Shown: positions 50,165 to 61,655 of the stretch, piece by piece | Layout of the letters: every line of letters begins with the position of its first letter | Numbering within the stretch: position 1 is the first letter of the stretch | DNA from: Phylloscopus collybita | Lineage: Eukaryota; Chordata; Aves; Passeriformes; Phylloscopidae | Length of the DNA: 64,000 nt | Direction of reading: 5' to 3' | NCBI GenBank assembly: GCA_027886175.1 | Contig: JAJNNQ010000026.1 | Location: 20,366,001-20,430,000, forward strand | Position numbers and translations under genes: made by a program | Notes under the pieces: generated by a model | Told to the model about the DNA's origin: nothing | The model's database searches: none | What the model saw: only the letters and a program-made list of their open reading frames with translations

Positions 50165-50249
50165 AAAGTGGGAAGAGAAGGGGAGAGAAGGGATAGGGGG
50201 AAGAGGAAGGTAAGGGGGAGGAAGGAGAAGGGGAAGAGAAAAAAAAGTA
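50165..50249. repeat. purine-only tract (GA-rich)
   Basis: The plus strand is nearly all G and A, with many GGGGA, GAAG and GGAG words. Such tracts can form triplex structures. No associated gene is seen. Confidence 0.9.
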
Positions 50250-52393
50250 TAGCTCTCTAAGCTATCACCACAGTCCAGCTTTCAGCTCTCACTAAAAGGC
50301 ACAGAAAACGTGAAACAGTTGCAAAAGTCTTAAAGAGCAAATTAAATGACTACCACAGACCAGGTTCTTTTAATATCTGTTGAGCAGAGTGTCACAGACT
50401 ACACATATTTTTGCATTTAATGTAGCTTTAAATAGTATACATAAATGCATGTCATTGAGCAGTGACAGGAGAATCAGGCAAGTACTTTTACTTTTAAAAC
50501 ATCTTCCTTCTGTGTTGCTATTTCACCTTGAAAAAGTGCCATATTCAGCATCCCAGACCCTGGACCCTGAGCACCTTCCTTTGACATCGATCCCTGTGGA
50601 TCAGCCTCTTTGAGCCTAGCAGAAGTGTTTGAAAAGAGGTCAAGTTTGGGCCTCAGAGAGTGTATTTTGAATCAGCTTTCTTATGTTCTTACTCCATCTA
50701 AACCTGTGAAAAGGAAATGAATCATGTTTGGATTTCTGCAAGAAGCTGGGGATTATGCAAACAATTTCCTGATATATCATAAGGAGAAATGCTTATTTTC
50801 ATAAATAATGTATTTATCTAAAACTGTAGCCAAATAAAAAGCTCCCATTCCTTAGCAGTTAGATACAGAAACTGCTATAATTAAAAGAAAACTGCAAATG
50901 AGAAAGTAACTTCTTTTATGAAGCTACCCTATAAAATAGGTCTTGTTACAAGAAGAAGTTGCTGTAAAACAGAAACGGCACTAAGAGCAGAATTGTGTAT
51001 GTCTGGAATGAGATTTTACCTTAAATGTTATTCAGTAAATGAAAAGAATCATTAAATATGTTACAAGGTATTACTAGAACATTCCATCCAAGTATTTTTT
51101 ATTGCCATCTTCTTTTACAAAGTCATTGAAAATTTTGAGGCAAAGAGGCCAGAAAATCAAGAAGCAGTTTCATAAGGAATGAACATATTTTTGCTGATGA
51201 TTTCAAGACCAGTACAGCTGCCACCAATGACCTGGGTGAGGTCCAGTGTTGCCCCTCAGACATTGTAGTACTGGACAGCTGAGTCACAATGAATCTTCAA
51301 GACGGTGATGTTCACTTTATCAGAAAAAGAGAGTCTGATGATGGCTTAGCTATTTTATTGTTGCCAGTTTGCCAATCTTAGTTTGCTTGGAGCAAGAGAA
51401 GATGCTCCTTCTAGAGCTACATTTGCACCCGTACAGCGTTGGTACAGTGTTTAGCACAATGGGCTGCTCTTCAGCTATTAGAGATCAAAGACACTACAGT
51501 GCTGCTACTAATTATGATGAGCATGTTGGTTTTCACTCAGGAAAAGGTTGCTAGATTGTCATTGAGAGAAGTAAAAGATGGAAAAAAGATACCACAGTGT
51601 TTTAATTTTAAAATAACTTTTAAAATAAAAATTGTTGTAATAAAATATAAGAAGGTTGTGGGTTTTTTGGTGTACAGACCATTGCACATGAAAATTATTT
51701 ATAACTAATTTACACCATTTGACAATCCCATTCTTGATCAAAATTAGAATAATTTACTTATTCAAAACTCACAAACTAGGCCCTTTGAAAACTTTTGCAC
51801 AGACAACTTCAGACCCTCAATTTCTAATGGTTGTTTATGATGTTAATGAAGTTCATTTTTTATTGTTCAGCCATATCCCCAAAAGAACCCCAAACTATTA
51901 AATAAATGTTAGGCTGACCTGTGTCCAGACAACAACTGTGAAGTTATTCAAAAATGGTCTTTTTGAAACTCTTCATTATTAGGGTACCTCTGATAAAAAG
52001 TATCTGCCTTGCAATATCTCAAATCTATTAATGTCTGTTATAAATTTCCCCTTTCTGCACTGGAATGAAAGATGCAGAACTGCACTTCAAGGAACTGAAT
52101 TCCATAGCCAAGTAGCTTAATTTGCCAATCCATTTCATCCATAAAACATAGTCTACACACATGGATCACATTATAGGGAATTCAAAGGTGAATGAAAAAG
52201 AGCAGCTGAGTGAATAAAGAACAGAGGATGCAGCTGTATTCCACAAAGCTTTTTCTAAACAAGTACCAAAAATCTTAAAATTAAACCACCACTGTACCAA
52301 ATGGTCTCAGTCAGATACAAAATTACCCATATTCAACCATAAGCAAGGCCAGAACTTTTGAGACTGAGTGTTACAGAAAGGTCTCAGCTCCAG

Positions 52394-52452
<59 letters not shown>
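52394..52452. repeat. 59-base A-run
   Basis: An uninterrupted A homopolymer is the longest in the window. It follows ggtctcagctccag and precedes gtggatttttaaataaaatg. No flanking direct repeat was found, so it may be a slippage-expanded homopolymer rather than a retroposon tail. Its exact length is prone to sequencing or assembly error. Confidence 0.95.
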
Positions 52453-52454
<2 letters not shown>

Positions 52455-55400
52455 GGATTTTTAAATAAAATGAAACATTAGCATTTAGATGTAGACAAAA
52501 CAGCCTGGGATGAAAACCTGCCATAAGTTCATGGCAGCTTCAGAGAGAAAACACACAAATAGATGAAGAACCTATTTATTTACTCACCAGAAAGCTGAAA
52601 GAACAATGTAACACACTTTATAATGGCATTTTCTGGAAAAAAAAATTTCCAATTCAAAGAACAGCTGAAGAAAAAATTTCAAGACAACTTCAGTTAGAAA
52701 AATCACAGTTATTACTTTATAAACAGCATTTAAATGGTGTATTTATAAGCCAGTAAACTCTTCCAGGTCATCTGTAGGGCACTGGTCAAACACAAGAGCC
52801 ACAAACTTGCTGAAGCCTGCTCTGCTTTTTATTAAGAGAAGGACCATTTTGAGAACTGTAGAGGAAATTAATTGATTTACTTCCAGGTAAGACTATCTCA
52901 ACCCTTGTTTCGCACATTGCCTCCTGCAATGGAAGTATTGCCTTGTCATGTATACAGTGCAGAGAGCTTCAGGATGGTAATGAATATGAAGCCAGCATTT
53001 CTCTTAGTGGCCAATTTTCTAAATGTGGGCAGGCAATCATATGCACATGCACTAATCAAGCTTCCCTCTTTCCACAGGAGGCTGCTTAAAGAGATATATG
53101 GTAGTAGGATTTGTGCTATGTTGTTCAGGGAATAGGGAACAGATGGAGAAAATTTAATTCCCAGGGCCTATGGCTGCTAGGGATTCCCTCGTGCCACTTA
53201 AGTCTTTGAAGTAAAAAGAAAGAAAGTTGCTCAAACCACGAAAAGAAAATTTTACTCCCTACTAACTTGTCTATTTATTTTAAAAAACTCCTTCAGCAGA
53301 GAAAACATTTTTCTGCAGCAGATATAACAGCTGCCCCAGATCCATGGAGCAATCCCATGGTGCACTCTGTGGTTGTCCTGCCAATTTCCTTTTTAACTAA
53401 ACCACAAAATTATGGGATGCCAACCACAAGAGAGCATGTTATTCAGCACTTACGTGTGGAGAATATTAACTGACCCTTTTTATTGATTAATTGCACCTTT
53501 GAAGGCTTTTAGGGAAAGGGTTAGGTTATAGTTTCCTACTGAGTGGGACAAGCAAGTGGCACAAAGGACTTATAAATCACCCAGCTCACAGGGGCTTCAG
53601 CAGCGAGTAAATGTACAGATGCAGACAAAATAAAAGTTAATTGCATTGTTAGTAACATGAACAGAAACACACAGACAAGTGTTATTTTGAAGAAAACAAA
53701 CTAATTTTAATCATGGTAAGTACAGTTATTATTGATGACAGTTGGCTGCTGGATTGAAGCATCTCAGGATGCTCAGTTTGAATACAGGAAAGCCAACAGG
53801 ACTTGGCAACGTGGCACAGGAGTCACCAGGGCAAAGGTGTCAGGCAGGTGTGGCTGTCCCCAGGTGATGGAGGTGATGTCTAAGGACACAGCAGTCCACT
53901 CTGAGAAGCCTCCTGCAGAGAGCTTCTTGTTTAATACACTGTGAGCAACCAAAAATGCAAGTATTGAGATTGCTACCAGGAGAGGACTGAAGACAAGTCA
54001 ACAGGAACCAAAATCTGTTGTCCTTTTTAAACCATGGGTTCTCATTCCCTTCTCTCCTCTGGACTCTAATTTCCAGTCAACCTCTAAGAGAACAAAGGAA
54101 GATAATATTTAAACTGCAATTTAAGACATGGCAGAATAAAAAGTGGCCAAAGTAGTGTTGGGGATCTTTTGGCTAACAGAGCAGTTAGCTGCTCTTTTGT
54201 TGACTCAGCTTAAAAGAGCAAAAAATCTTTGTATTTATTTTAGGAAAACATCAAAGGACCCTCCTTCCAATCCTGACTATAGCCTCTAGGTACTTGCAGT
54301 GATTACTGCAATAGCAGCTCTTTTTTGATCTGGCTGAGCCAAGAGCTATAAACTTACTCCTTAGAGTAGGGTGTCTAGCTTCCTTGGTCTTTCCTCTTCC
54401 ATCTCATCCTGTCAGAGAGTGGAAAGCAGTTGCATCCCTGAAATTAAAGTCTTTACAAAGACTCATTTATTTGCAGGTTTCAGGCCCCAGTGTGGAGCTG
54501 GAAGAGGATGAAGGGGAATTTAATTGTGTTATAAATATCCATGCCAGAGGAGGAGTGTGGAAAATTATATGGCATTAAGATATAATCTCTCCTCTATCTT
54601 TTGACCACCATCTTCTAAATTCACCTGCTCCAGTCCTTCAGAAAGAGGCCAGCCCAGCCAGAGGAGGGTGTTTGCAGGCTGCATCAATCCAAGGATGTGA
54701 ATTGGAGTTACAACCCCTTTCTGAGAATCTGCCTGGAGGTGCAACCTAAATTTGCAGTAAAGTTTCACCCTACACACTGCCTCCTCTCTAAAGTTCTTCA
54801 GTGGCTGAAATTGTTGGTTTCCTCCAAAACAAGTGCAAACCCCAACTCAAAGCGTTGTACCCTCCAGCTGCTGGTGGGGAGAGTGCTGACACACATCCTG
54901 TGAGGTCCTGCACGCTCTCCCTTCACCCACCCTTGTGTCCTAAACCCACAGAGGGACAGCCAGGGCATGCAGCCCCATCCCACCCTGCACAAAGCAGCAA
55001 AGGTCAGGGGCAGATTCTCTTGGGAGAATCTAGGCAAACATTTAATGCAAGCAGGCATGCAGCATTTAACCTTATGGCTGTCTCCACGCAGAGATAATAT
55101 TTATCAAATTGTCCCTTCTCTGGCAGAGCCCTAGTGCAGGAGCATCCCCAGGCTATGGGGATGATCTGGGCTCAGGAGAGAGGGACTGTGGCCACAAGAG
55201 AGTGGTGAGAGGTGAAAGCTGCTTGGTTCCTTCTCTTACATGCGGCCCCAATGCACAGGAAAATTAACTTGCACCAAAAAAAGGCACATGAGAAAGGAGA
55301 AGTGCAAATTACCTTTTCATTTCACAAATGAAGAGGGAGAGGCAGGACAAACTATGCTGCTCTCAGGTCCAATTCCTTTCATGTATGCTTCCTGGGGCAA

Positions 55401-58400
55401 TGAAGTTATGTGCCTACCTAATAGCTCAGTCTAGCTCCAGGTAGGCAGTCATTAGTTTACTTGGAAATTCTCTAGCAATAAGATACAAAAAGTGGGTAAA
55501 TTTATTCAGTCCTTGGTGTTGAAATATATAAAGAGAGAGATGTATAGATAATGCACATATAAATACAGATACAGGGGTACACACACATAGATCTTAATAA
55601 AAAGTTATAGATCTTTAGATGGTACAACTTTGTATAGGGTTGGAATGGAAAGAAAGAAAAAGAGGGGGACATATGAATTTATTAAGCTCAGGTGTAATTG
55701 CTATGAATAAATGGTAATGCATAGGGATGAACTTTTATTTTTACTTTATACATATTAATAGGCTGCCTCTTTGTGAAAGAATGACATCAGACATTGATAA
55801 ATTTGACAGAAGTGAAAGGAAAAAATGGTTGCACTATTAGGAACATTCCTGAGGTGGTGTTGAACAGTGTCTTTGATACATCAGCCTTCAGTCTCTGAGC
55901 ACATTCGTGTTAACTTGTGTGTACATCCAGAATTCAAATGAGCTGCTCCTTTAGATGCTGACTTTTAGCAGCAGTCCCACCAGACAGGCTGGAATCAAAC
56001 CTACAGTTTCAGAATGTGGCATAGTATAATTTTCTCAGTACAGTTTGTGCCTGCTGACTCTCTCAGAAGATTAGAGAAAGAGGAAGCATACAGCAGGTCG
56101 TTAAAGATCCACACATGGCTGAAGAGTGAAAAAAAAAATCTTCAGTGAACACACTGCTCCAAGAACACTCTCCTATGCTAAGAGATCCATGCAAGGCTGT
56201 GTTTATAATATTGCTGAAAACAGAGAGATGACAAGTTCCTTGGAATGTATTAAAGGCAAGAGAGGGCTAACCACTGATGTCTGAACGCCTCAAAAATGTC
56301 TGAACACTAGTGCATTGCCCAACATGGATCCTTTTTATAACCATCCAGGAAACCTCTGAGAAAACAGTGCTACACACCTGCAAGATATGTATTTGTCTGG
56401 CAACATCATACCAGTACAGTAAGTGTCTGAGAATCTTACAGTGAAGCCAGCATACACAGGTGCATTGCATGCCTTAGGATTCACAGCGGGCCTAGGAATA
56501 AATAAAAAGCTGAAGCCATGTATCTTTTTCTCATTAGTCCATTGCTTTTAAAAACTAGACATCATGAGGCTGGGATTTTAAGATGTGAGTAAATACTATT
56601 GACACGCATTTCTGAGCAGCTTCAAACCGAAGGGGAAAAAATGAAAAAAAAACAAGAAAGAAAAAGATTTGGGAAGTAGAAAAGGAGGTAGCCATGGAAA
56701 ATGAATGCATAAAGAGAAGAGAAAAATAGATGAATGAATGTGTGTTAGATTATATACATTAGTATACTAGAATTTTTTTTAAAAATCTTGTTTTATAGAA
56801 ATTTGGGCTGTTCAGTGAGATTTCTGTTATAACGTCTGCTTCCAAAATACAACAGGAAAAGCAAAATTCTTTTTTAAAAAGTAAAGTATTGAATAACCAT
56901 TTTCCTCTCCTTTGCTTCATTAACATGCAAGTACTCTCTTTGGAGACAGATACAGAAATAAGAAATAAATATTCACCTTTCTGTTCATCACATAGGAAAA
57001 CACAACTGGGTTTTTAACTTTTTTTTCTGGTTTCATACAACAGTTAAAAACATTGGGGTTTTTTTCTCTTTTAAAAATATCAGTCTCCTTTTGGTAAGCA
57101 AATGTAGGACATCATCTATATTTTACTATTTTTTTTTTTTTCAGATGTCAACCATAAGGCTGCTGGAAAATTAATTAGCACATATAGCCAAGATCATGAG
57201 TAACAAACCAGTAACAAACATTAGCTCTTCTATGCAAAAAAACCCAAGCATTTGAATCTATTCAAGACAAACAGCTTTTATCAGATCTACTGTATTTTTG
57301 AATCTCTCAAAGCCTAGTATCACAGCACACCTAGTAGTTAAAGATAGTTAAATTAATAATACACACCTGTTAACTGTGGAGATATTGTGCCTAGCATCAG
57401 ACTGCTTAGAATTACTAACACAATCTTGCTGAAGGGTTGAAGATGCAGTTTTCATGTTCCTGCTGGCTAAGAGAAGCTTCACACCCTCGTCCTGTTATCA
57501 GTGAAATAAGACAAGAGTCCTTCTATTTCAGAGCAGAGGCCACAGCCTAACAGACCAACCATCTTACTGATAATTTTCTTCTTTGTAACCAGGTGGACCA
57601 ATTTCCCTTTTTTTATCCTGCCAGAAACAAGTGGGTTTCTAATTAATGTCTCTCTTAAAAGTACTCCCACTGCTGACTTGTCCTCTAAATTGCTGCTAAG
57701 TGTTTAACACATCTTATACCTTCTCTTAAAGAAGCCAAGTATCTGCAAGCCTATTCAAGATGGGACCTGAGTTTTCCCTCAGCCCACGTTTTCAGCATCA
57801 ACATCAGCATTTTAAGCAAGCATCACTGTCTAAAGAGCAGATTGCTTCTGCATGACAGAAGTGCTCAAATTCTGTGCTGCTATTCAGCAAAAAATATATT
57901 CAAAAACCATAGATACACAGAAAGATTTTATTTAAGAGCTCCTGTTTCTAAAAAGCAATATGCTTACTCTAAGGAGAGAGGTGTTTAACTGGCAATGACC
58001 ACTCTTACTCTGAGCTGGCAATAACCTGGAACAACAAATACATCCAAGTGTTTTATTCATCCGTGGATACTCATTTTCCTCCTCCCGCAGATACATTCTT
58101 TCTATGTGCCCAGTGGCTAGAAGCCAAAAAACTCATTTTATGCTTGATAATTCATTGCTAATCGGTGCTAATCTGTTTGGAAAAACAAGTATGGCTCAAG
58201 CACAAAGAGAATCAGATCCATTTGGCTGCTTGTTGGTGGCAGGTCACCACCAAAAGCAGCTGTCTGACCTCTTCCATGGGACCCACATGGAGGTTCACTC
58301 ACTCGTGCAAGTTGCTCCACACCAAGAAGTTTGTCTTTTTGAGACCTGGACATTTAAAATGAAAGTAACAATAAGTTCTGGTGCAATGTGCACCAATTTC

Positions 58401-58645
58401 ACTATTCACATCTCTGAGAGTGGTAGTCACGACTAAGACAAGATTACCACTGCAAAGCCTGTGGGAGCCTGCCTTGCTCCTACTGAGACCTATTCAAACA
58501 AAAAAAAATAATTGAGAGAGCTTTGTAAGGAAGGTACACATCATGCCAACTTTGCTTTGCATTTATGGTACATGAATTTCTATAGGGCAGATACCCATCA
58601 GCCCAACATTTTAAATGGACAACTATTAGGAGCAAAATTCATATT
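52453..58645. other. unique DNA, no gene recognised
   Basis: About 6.2 kb contain no recognisable exon, RNA gene or transposon. Around 54600-55230 the sequence is more G+C-rich and has overlapping open frames of 60-98 codons on both strands, none with protein-family features. A GTAAGA directly after a CCAG occurs at 52885/52887, but its pyrimidine tract is weak. Confidence 0.5.
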
Positions 58646-59355
58646 GCAGAATCATGGAATATGCTAATTTGAAAGGAACACACAAGGATCATTAAGCCCT
58701 GCACAGAACTCATGGCCCTGCACAGAACCATCCCCACAAGTCACACCATTTGCCAAAGAGCATCATCCAAACACTTCTCAAACTCTGTCACGCTTGGTGC
58801 TGTGACCGCTTCTCTGATGAGCCTGTTCCAGTGCCCAACGACCTTCTGGGTGAAGAAACTTTTTCTAATATCCAACCTAAACCTTCCCTGACACAATTTC
58901 TGGTCATTCTCTGGGATCCTGTCACTGGTGACCACAGAGAAGAGATCAGTGCCTGCCCTTCCTCTTCCCCTCACAAGGAAGCTGTGACTGCAATGAGGCC
59001 TCTCCTCAGTCTGAACAGACCAAGTGACCTCAGCAGCTCCTCATACAGCTTCAGCTCCAAACTTTCACCATCCTCATGGCCCTCCTCTAGATGGTCCCCA
59101 ATAGCTTAATCTCTTTTATGTGTTGTGGCACCCAAATCTGACCCCAGCACTTGAGCTGAGGCTGCCCCAGTGCAGAGCAGAGCAGGACAATCCCCTCCCT
59201 CGTCCGGCTGGTGATGCTGGGCCTGATGCCCCCCAGGACACACTGGGCCCTCCTCACTGCCAGGACACTGCTGGTTCATGTTCAACCTGCCAAGACCCCC
59301 AGGTCCCTTTCATGGGACTGCATTCTCCAGTCCGTATGTACATCCAGGGGCAGCC
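58646..59355 (-). mobile_element. CR1 LINE, 5'-truncated, about 0.7 kb
   Basis: Minus orientation, with the 3' end at the left (cagaatcatggaatatgcta). It runs through the conserved catcatccaaacacttctca, tgttccagtgcccaacgacc and cccccaggtccctttcatgg blocks and fades after catccaggggcag. The minus-strand frame at 58741-58974 retains RFRLDIRKSFFTQKVVGHWN, the usual CR1 ORF2 end. A 14-bp word, gccctgcacagaac, is duplicated at 58696-58709 and 58715-58728, close to the tail. It is inactive, and the 3' end differs from the copies at 3804 and 44697. Confidence 0.93.
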
Positions 59356-61109
59356 CACAAACACAAGCTTGGAAATTGCAGCTTCCCCATAGAAACAACT
59401 GTAGACTGGGAAGCAAATGGAAACAAATACCCCAAACTTAGTGAATCTAACAACACTTGGCTTTGAAACCCTGGGAAGACACTCAGACAACAAATACTGA
59501 TTTTACTTCATGCAAAATAATGTTTATGTTATCGCTGCAAAATTCCGTTCCTGATATTTTCCTGTAGGCGTTGAGCCATATGTTTCTGTGTAATACAGCA
59601 AAGGCACAGTTAAGTGCCTCTGCAGGATGGTGCTCTGCCAATGCCAGTGCTCTCCCAAGCAGGAGCACTGCAGAGAGGGGAGCCAAGGCACACACAGGCT
59701 GCGGGCACTCCTGCGTCTTGCCCTCAATCCAAGGGCTCAGTTTTGAGTCGAGGCTGCTGAGGCATGTCTCAGCTCAGCTTGACGGATCCGTCGGGTGGTT
59801 ATTCAAATGCAATGTTGTCCCAGTCTCATCTGGAACGCCTGCATGACAGCATTTCCCACTCACCCATTCTTTTTTTATTCATTAAAAATAAGACAGCGCA
59901 AGCCTCTGAGAAACCTGTCTGTAAAATAAAGGTCTGCATTAAAGCCAGGTATGAAAAACTATCCTCCTGACAAGCAGTTGCTATTTGGAGGTACATCTAT
60001 CTCTCAGGGAATCAGTTATGTGCCAGCAACAGAGAAACAATCCCAAACAAACAGCAACATTAAGGGGATCTTAAGGCTGAAATTTAAGCACTAAAAAGAC
60101 AGAGTGCACCTCAGGAAAAGCTAGATTAGCTACCTTATCACTGCCTGCAAGCATACATACAATATTACAGCCTTTAATTAAACAGACATGTTTTCTCCCT
60201 GACAGAATGAATCAGATGGTCTGCTAGTTTTTCTGTGTTTGGCATATATTAACAATTTGTCTCTTTACTGTGTGTCCATCATTTAATTAGTATAAAAGCC
60301 CCTTGTCCAATGTTCACTTGCTCATCTTTATAACATATACTTCTATCTCAAAGGTACTAATTTTAATAATTTCATCAGTACAGATGTATAATGCATTCCA
60401 CAAGACATTTTTCTCTTTAGAGACAGATGTACTTCTTAGCAGTAATTCATTACTTATTACCTCGCAAGCTGTTTTTCAGACAAATAAACTCACAGTTCCA
60501 TTACCAGTGTCTTTTAATGATGTTTCTGCTTCAGATTGCTTTATCATTGGAGTCTAATCCAAATTTCACTGAACTTTCCCATTAATTTCAGTGAAAGGCT
60601 CTGTTCTTCATTTTCCAAGCAGCTCAAAGCACATCTCAGGAAAATCTGTATACTATTTGTTCAGAAAGACATTTTAAAATAGAAAGCAAAATATTTCTTT
60701 AACATTTAATTGCATCTCTAATGAGCAAAATATCCTGCAGAGGTTTTTCACTAGTTAGCTGAGAGCACATCCTAGAACACAGTAAGTGAAAGAAACCTGC
60801 ATGTTGAATGATAAATGGGAGCAGGGTGTTTTCAGAATTACTTCAGAGGGCAGCACAAATGAGTTTCATATGTAGCCTTGTAAAATCATCACGTTGAGCA
60901 AATTTGAAGACTTATTCAAAATGGTAATGTTAAGACTGAGAACACATAGCATTACTGAGAGTGTTAAAAGAATAAGGTGGTCTCTGGATCTCTGGGCTAT
61001 GCACCACCTATTCCATGCTCCTAAACACAACAATGAATCTTGGAAGATTTTCTGCTGGGGGACACAGTCTGCAAAGAGACATAACACTGAAAAGTAGAGT
61101 CTCTGTAGA
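59356..61109. other. unique AT-rich DNA, no gene recognised
   Basis: No exon, RNA gene or transposon was recognised. The section 60170-60300 contains TAATTA and TATAAAAG words in low-CpG sequence and could be a conserved non-coding element, but this cannot be judged without alignment. Confidence 0.5.
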
Positions 61110-61655
61110 GTGACCCTTCCTTTATTGCACTCTCCTGTGATTCCACCTGGATTACGGTATCCAGCTCTGGAGCATCCAAACTAAGAAGAACACGGACCTG
61201 TTGGACAGGTTCAGAGGGCTACAAAGGTGATCAGGGGCTGCAACACCCCTCCTGTGAAGTCAGACTGAAAGAGCTGGCATTGTTCAGCCTCGAAAAGAGA
61301 AGGCTCCAAGAAGACCTTGTAGCAGCCTTCCAGCACATAAAAGGGAGTAAAAGAAAGCGCAGAGGGACTAATCACAAGGAAATGTAGTGATAGGACAAGG
61401 GAAAAATGTCTTTACACTGAAAGAGGACAGGTTTAGATTAGATACTAGGAAGAAATTCTTTACTGTGAAGGTGGTGAGGCACTGGAACTGGTTGCCCAGA
61501 GGAGTTGTGGATGCCCCATCCCTGGAAGTGTTCAAGGCCAGACTGGATGGGGCTTTGGGCAATGTGATTTAGTGGAAAGTGTCCCTACTCATGGCAGGGG
61601 AGTTGGAAGTAAATGATCTTAAAGGTTCTTTACAACTCAAAGCATTCTGTGATTC
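61110..61655 (+). mobile_element. CR1 LINE 3' fragment, about 0.55 kb
   Basis: Plus orientation. It starts near the block equivalent to cacctggagtactgtgtcca and runs through cctgttggacaggttcagag, gatgccccatccctggaagt and aatgatcttaaaggttcttt. It ends in the CR1 tail (agcattctgtgatt). The frame 61387-61572 keeps RFRLDTRKKFFTVKVVRHWN and the following conserved region up to LDGALGNVI with no internal stop, so this copy is less decayed there than others. The reverse-transcriptase domain is missing and the copy cannot move by itself. Confidence 0.95.

Larger units (their letters stand above)
45065..52393. other. unique AT-rich DNA, no gene recognised
   Basis: About 7.3 kb contain no recognisable exon, RNA gene or transposon. 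Open frames are short and featureless. The stretch includes a 26-base A-run and a purine-rich tract, listed separately. Confidence 0.5.

Noticed and set aside
52872..52895. Third recursive-splice-like junction (ttccag followed by gtaaga)
   Set aside because: The pyrimidine tract is short and interrupted by purines, so it is no better than many chance AGGTAAG occurrences (for example near 23770, 48735 and 49149).
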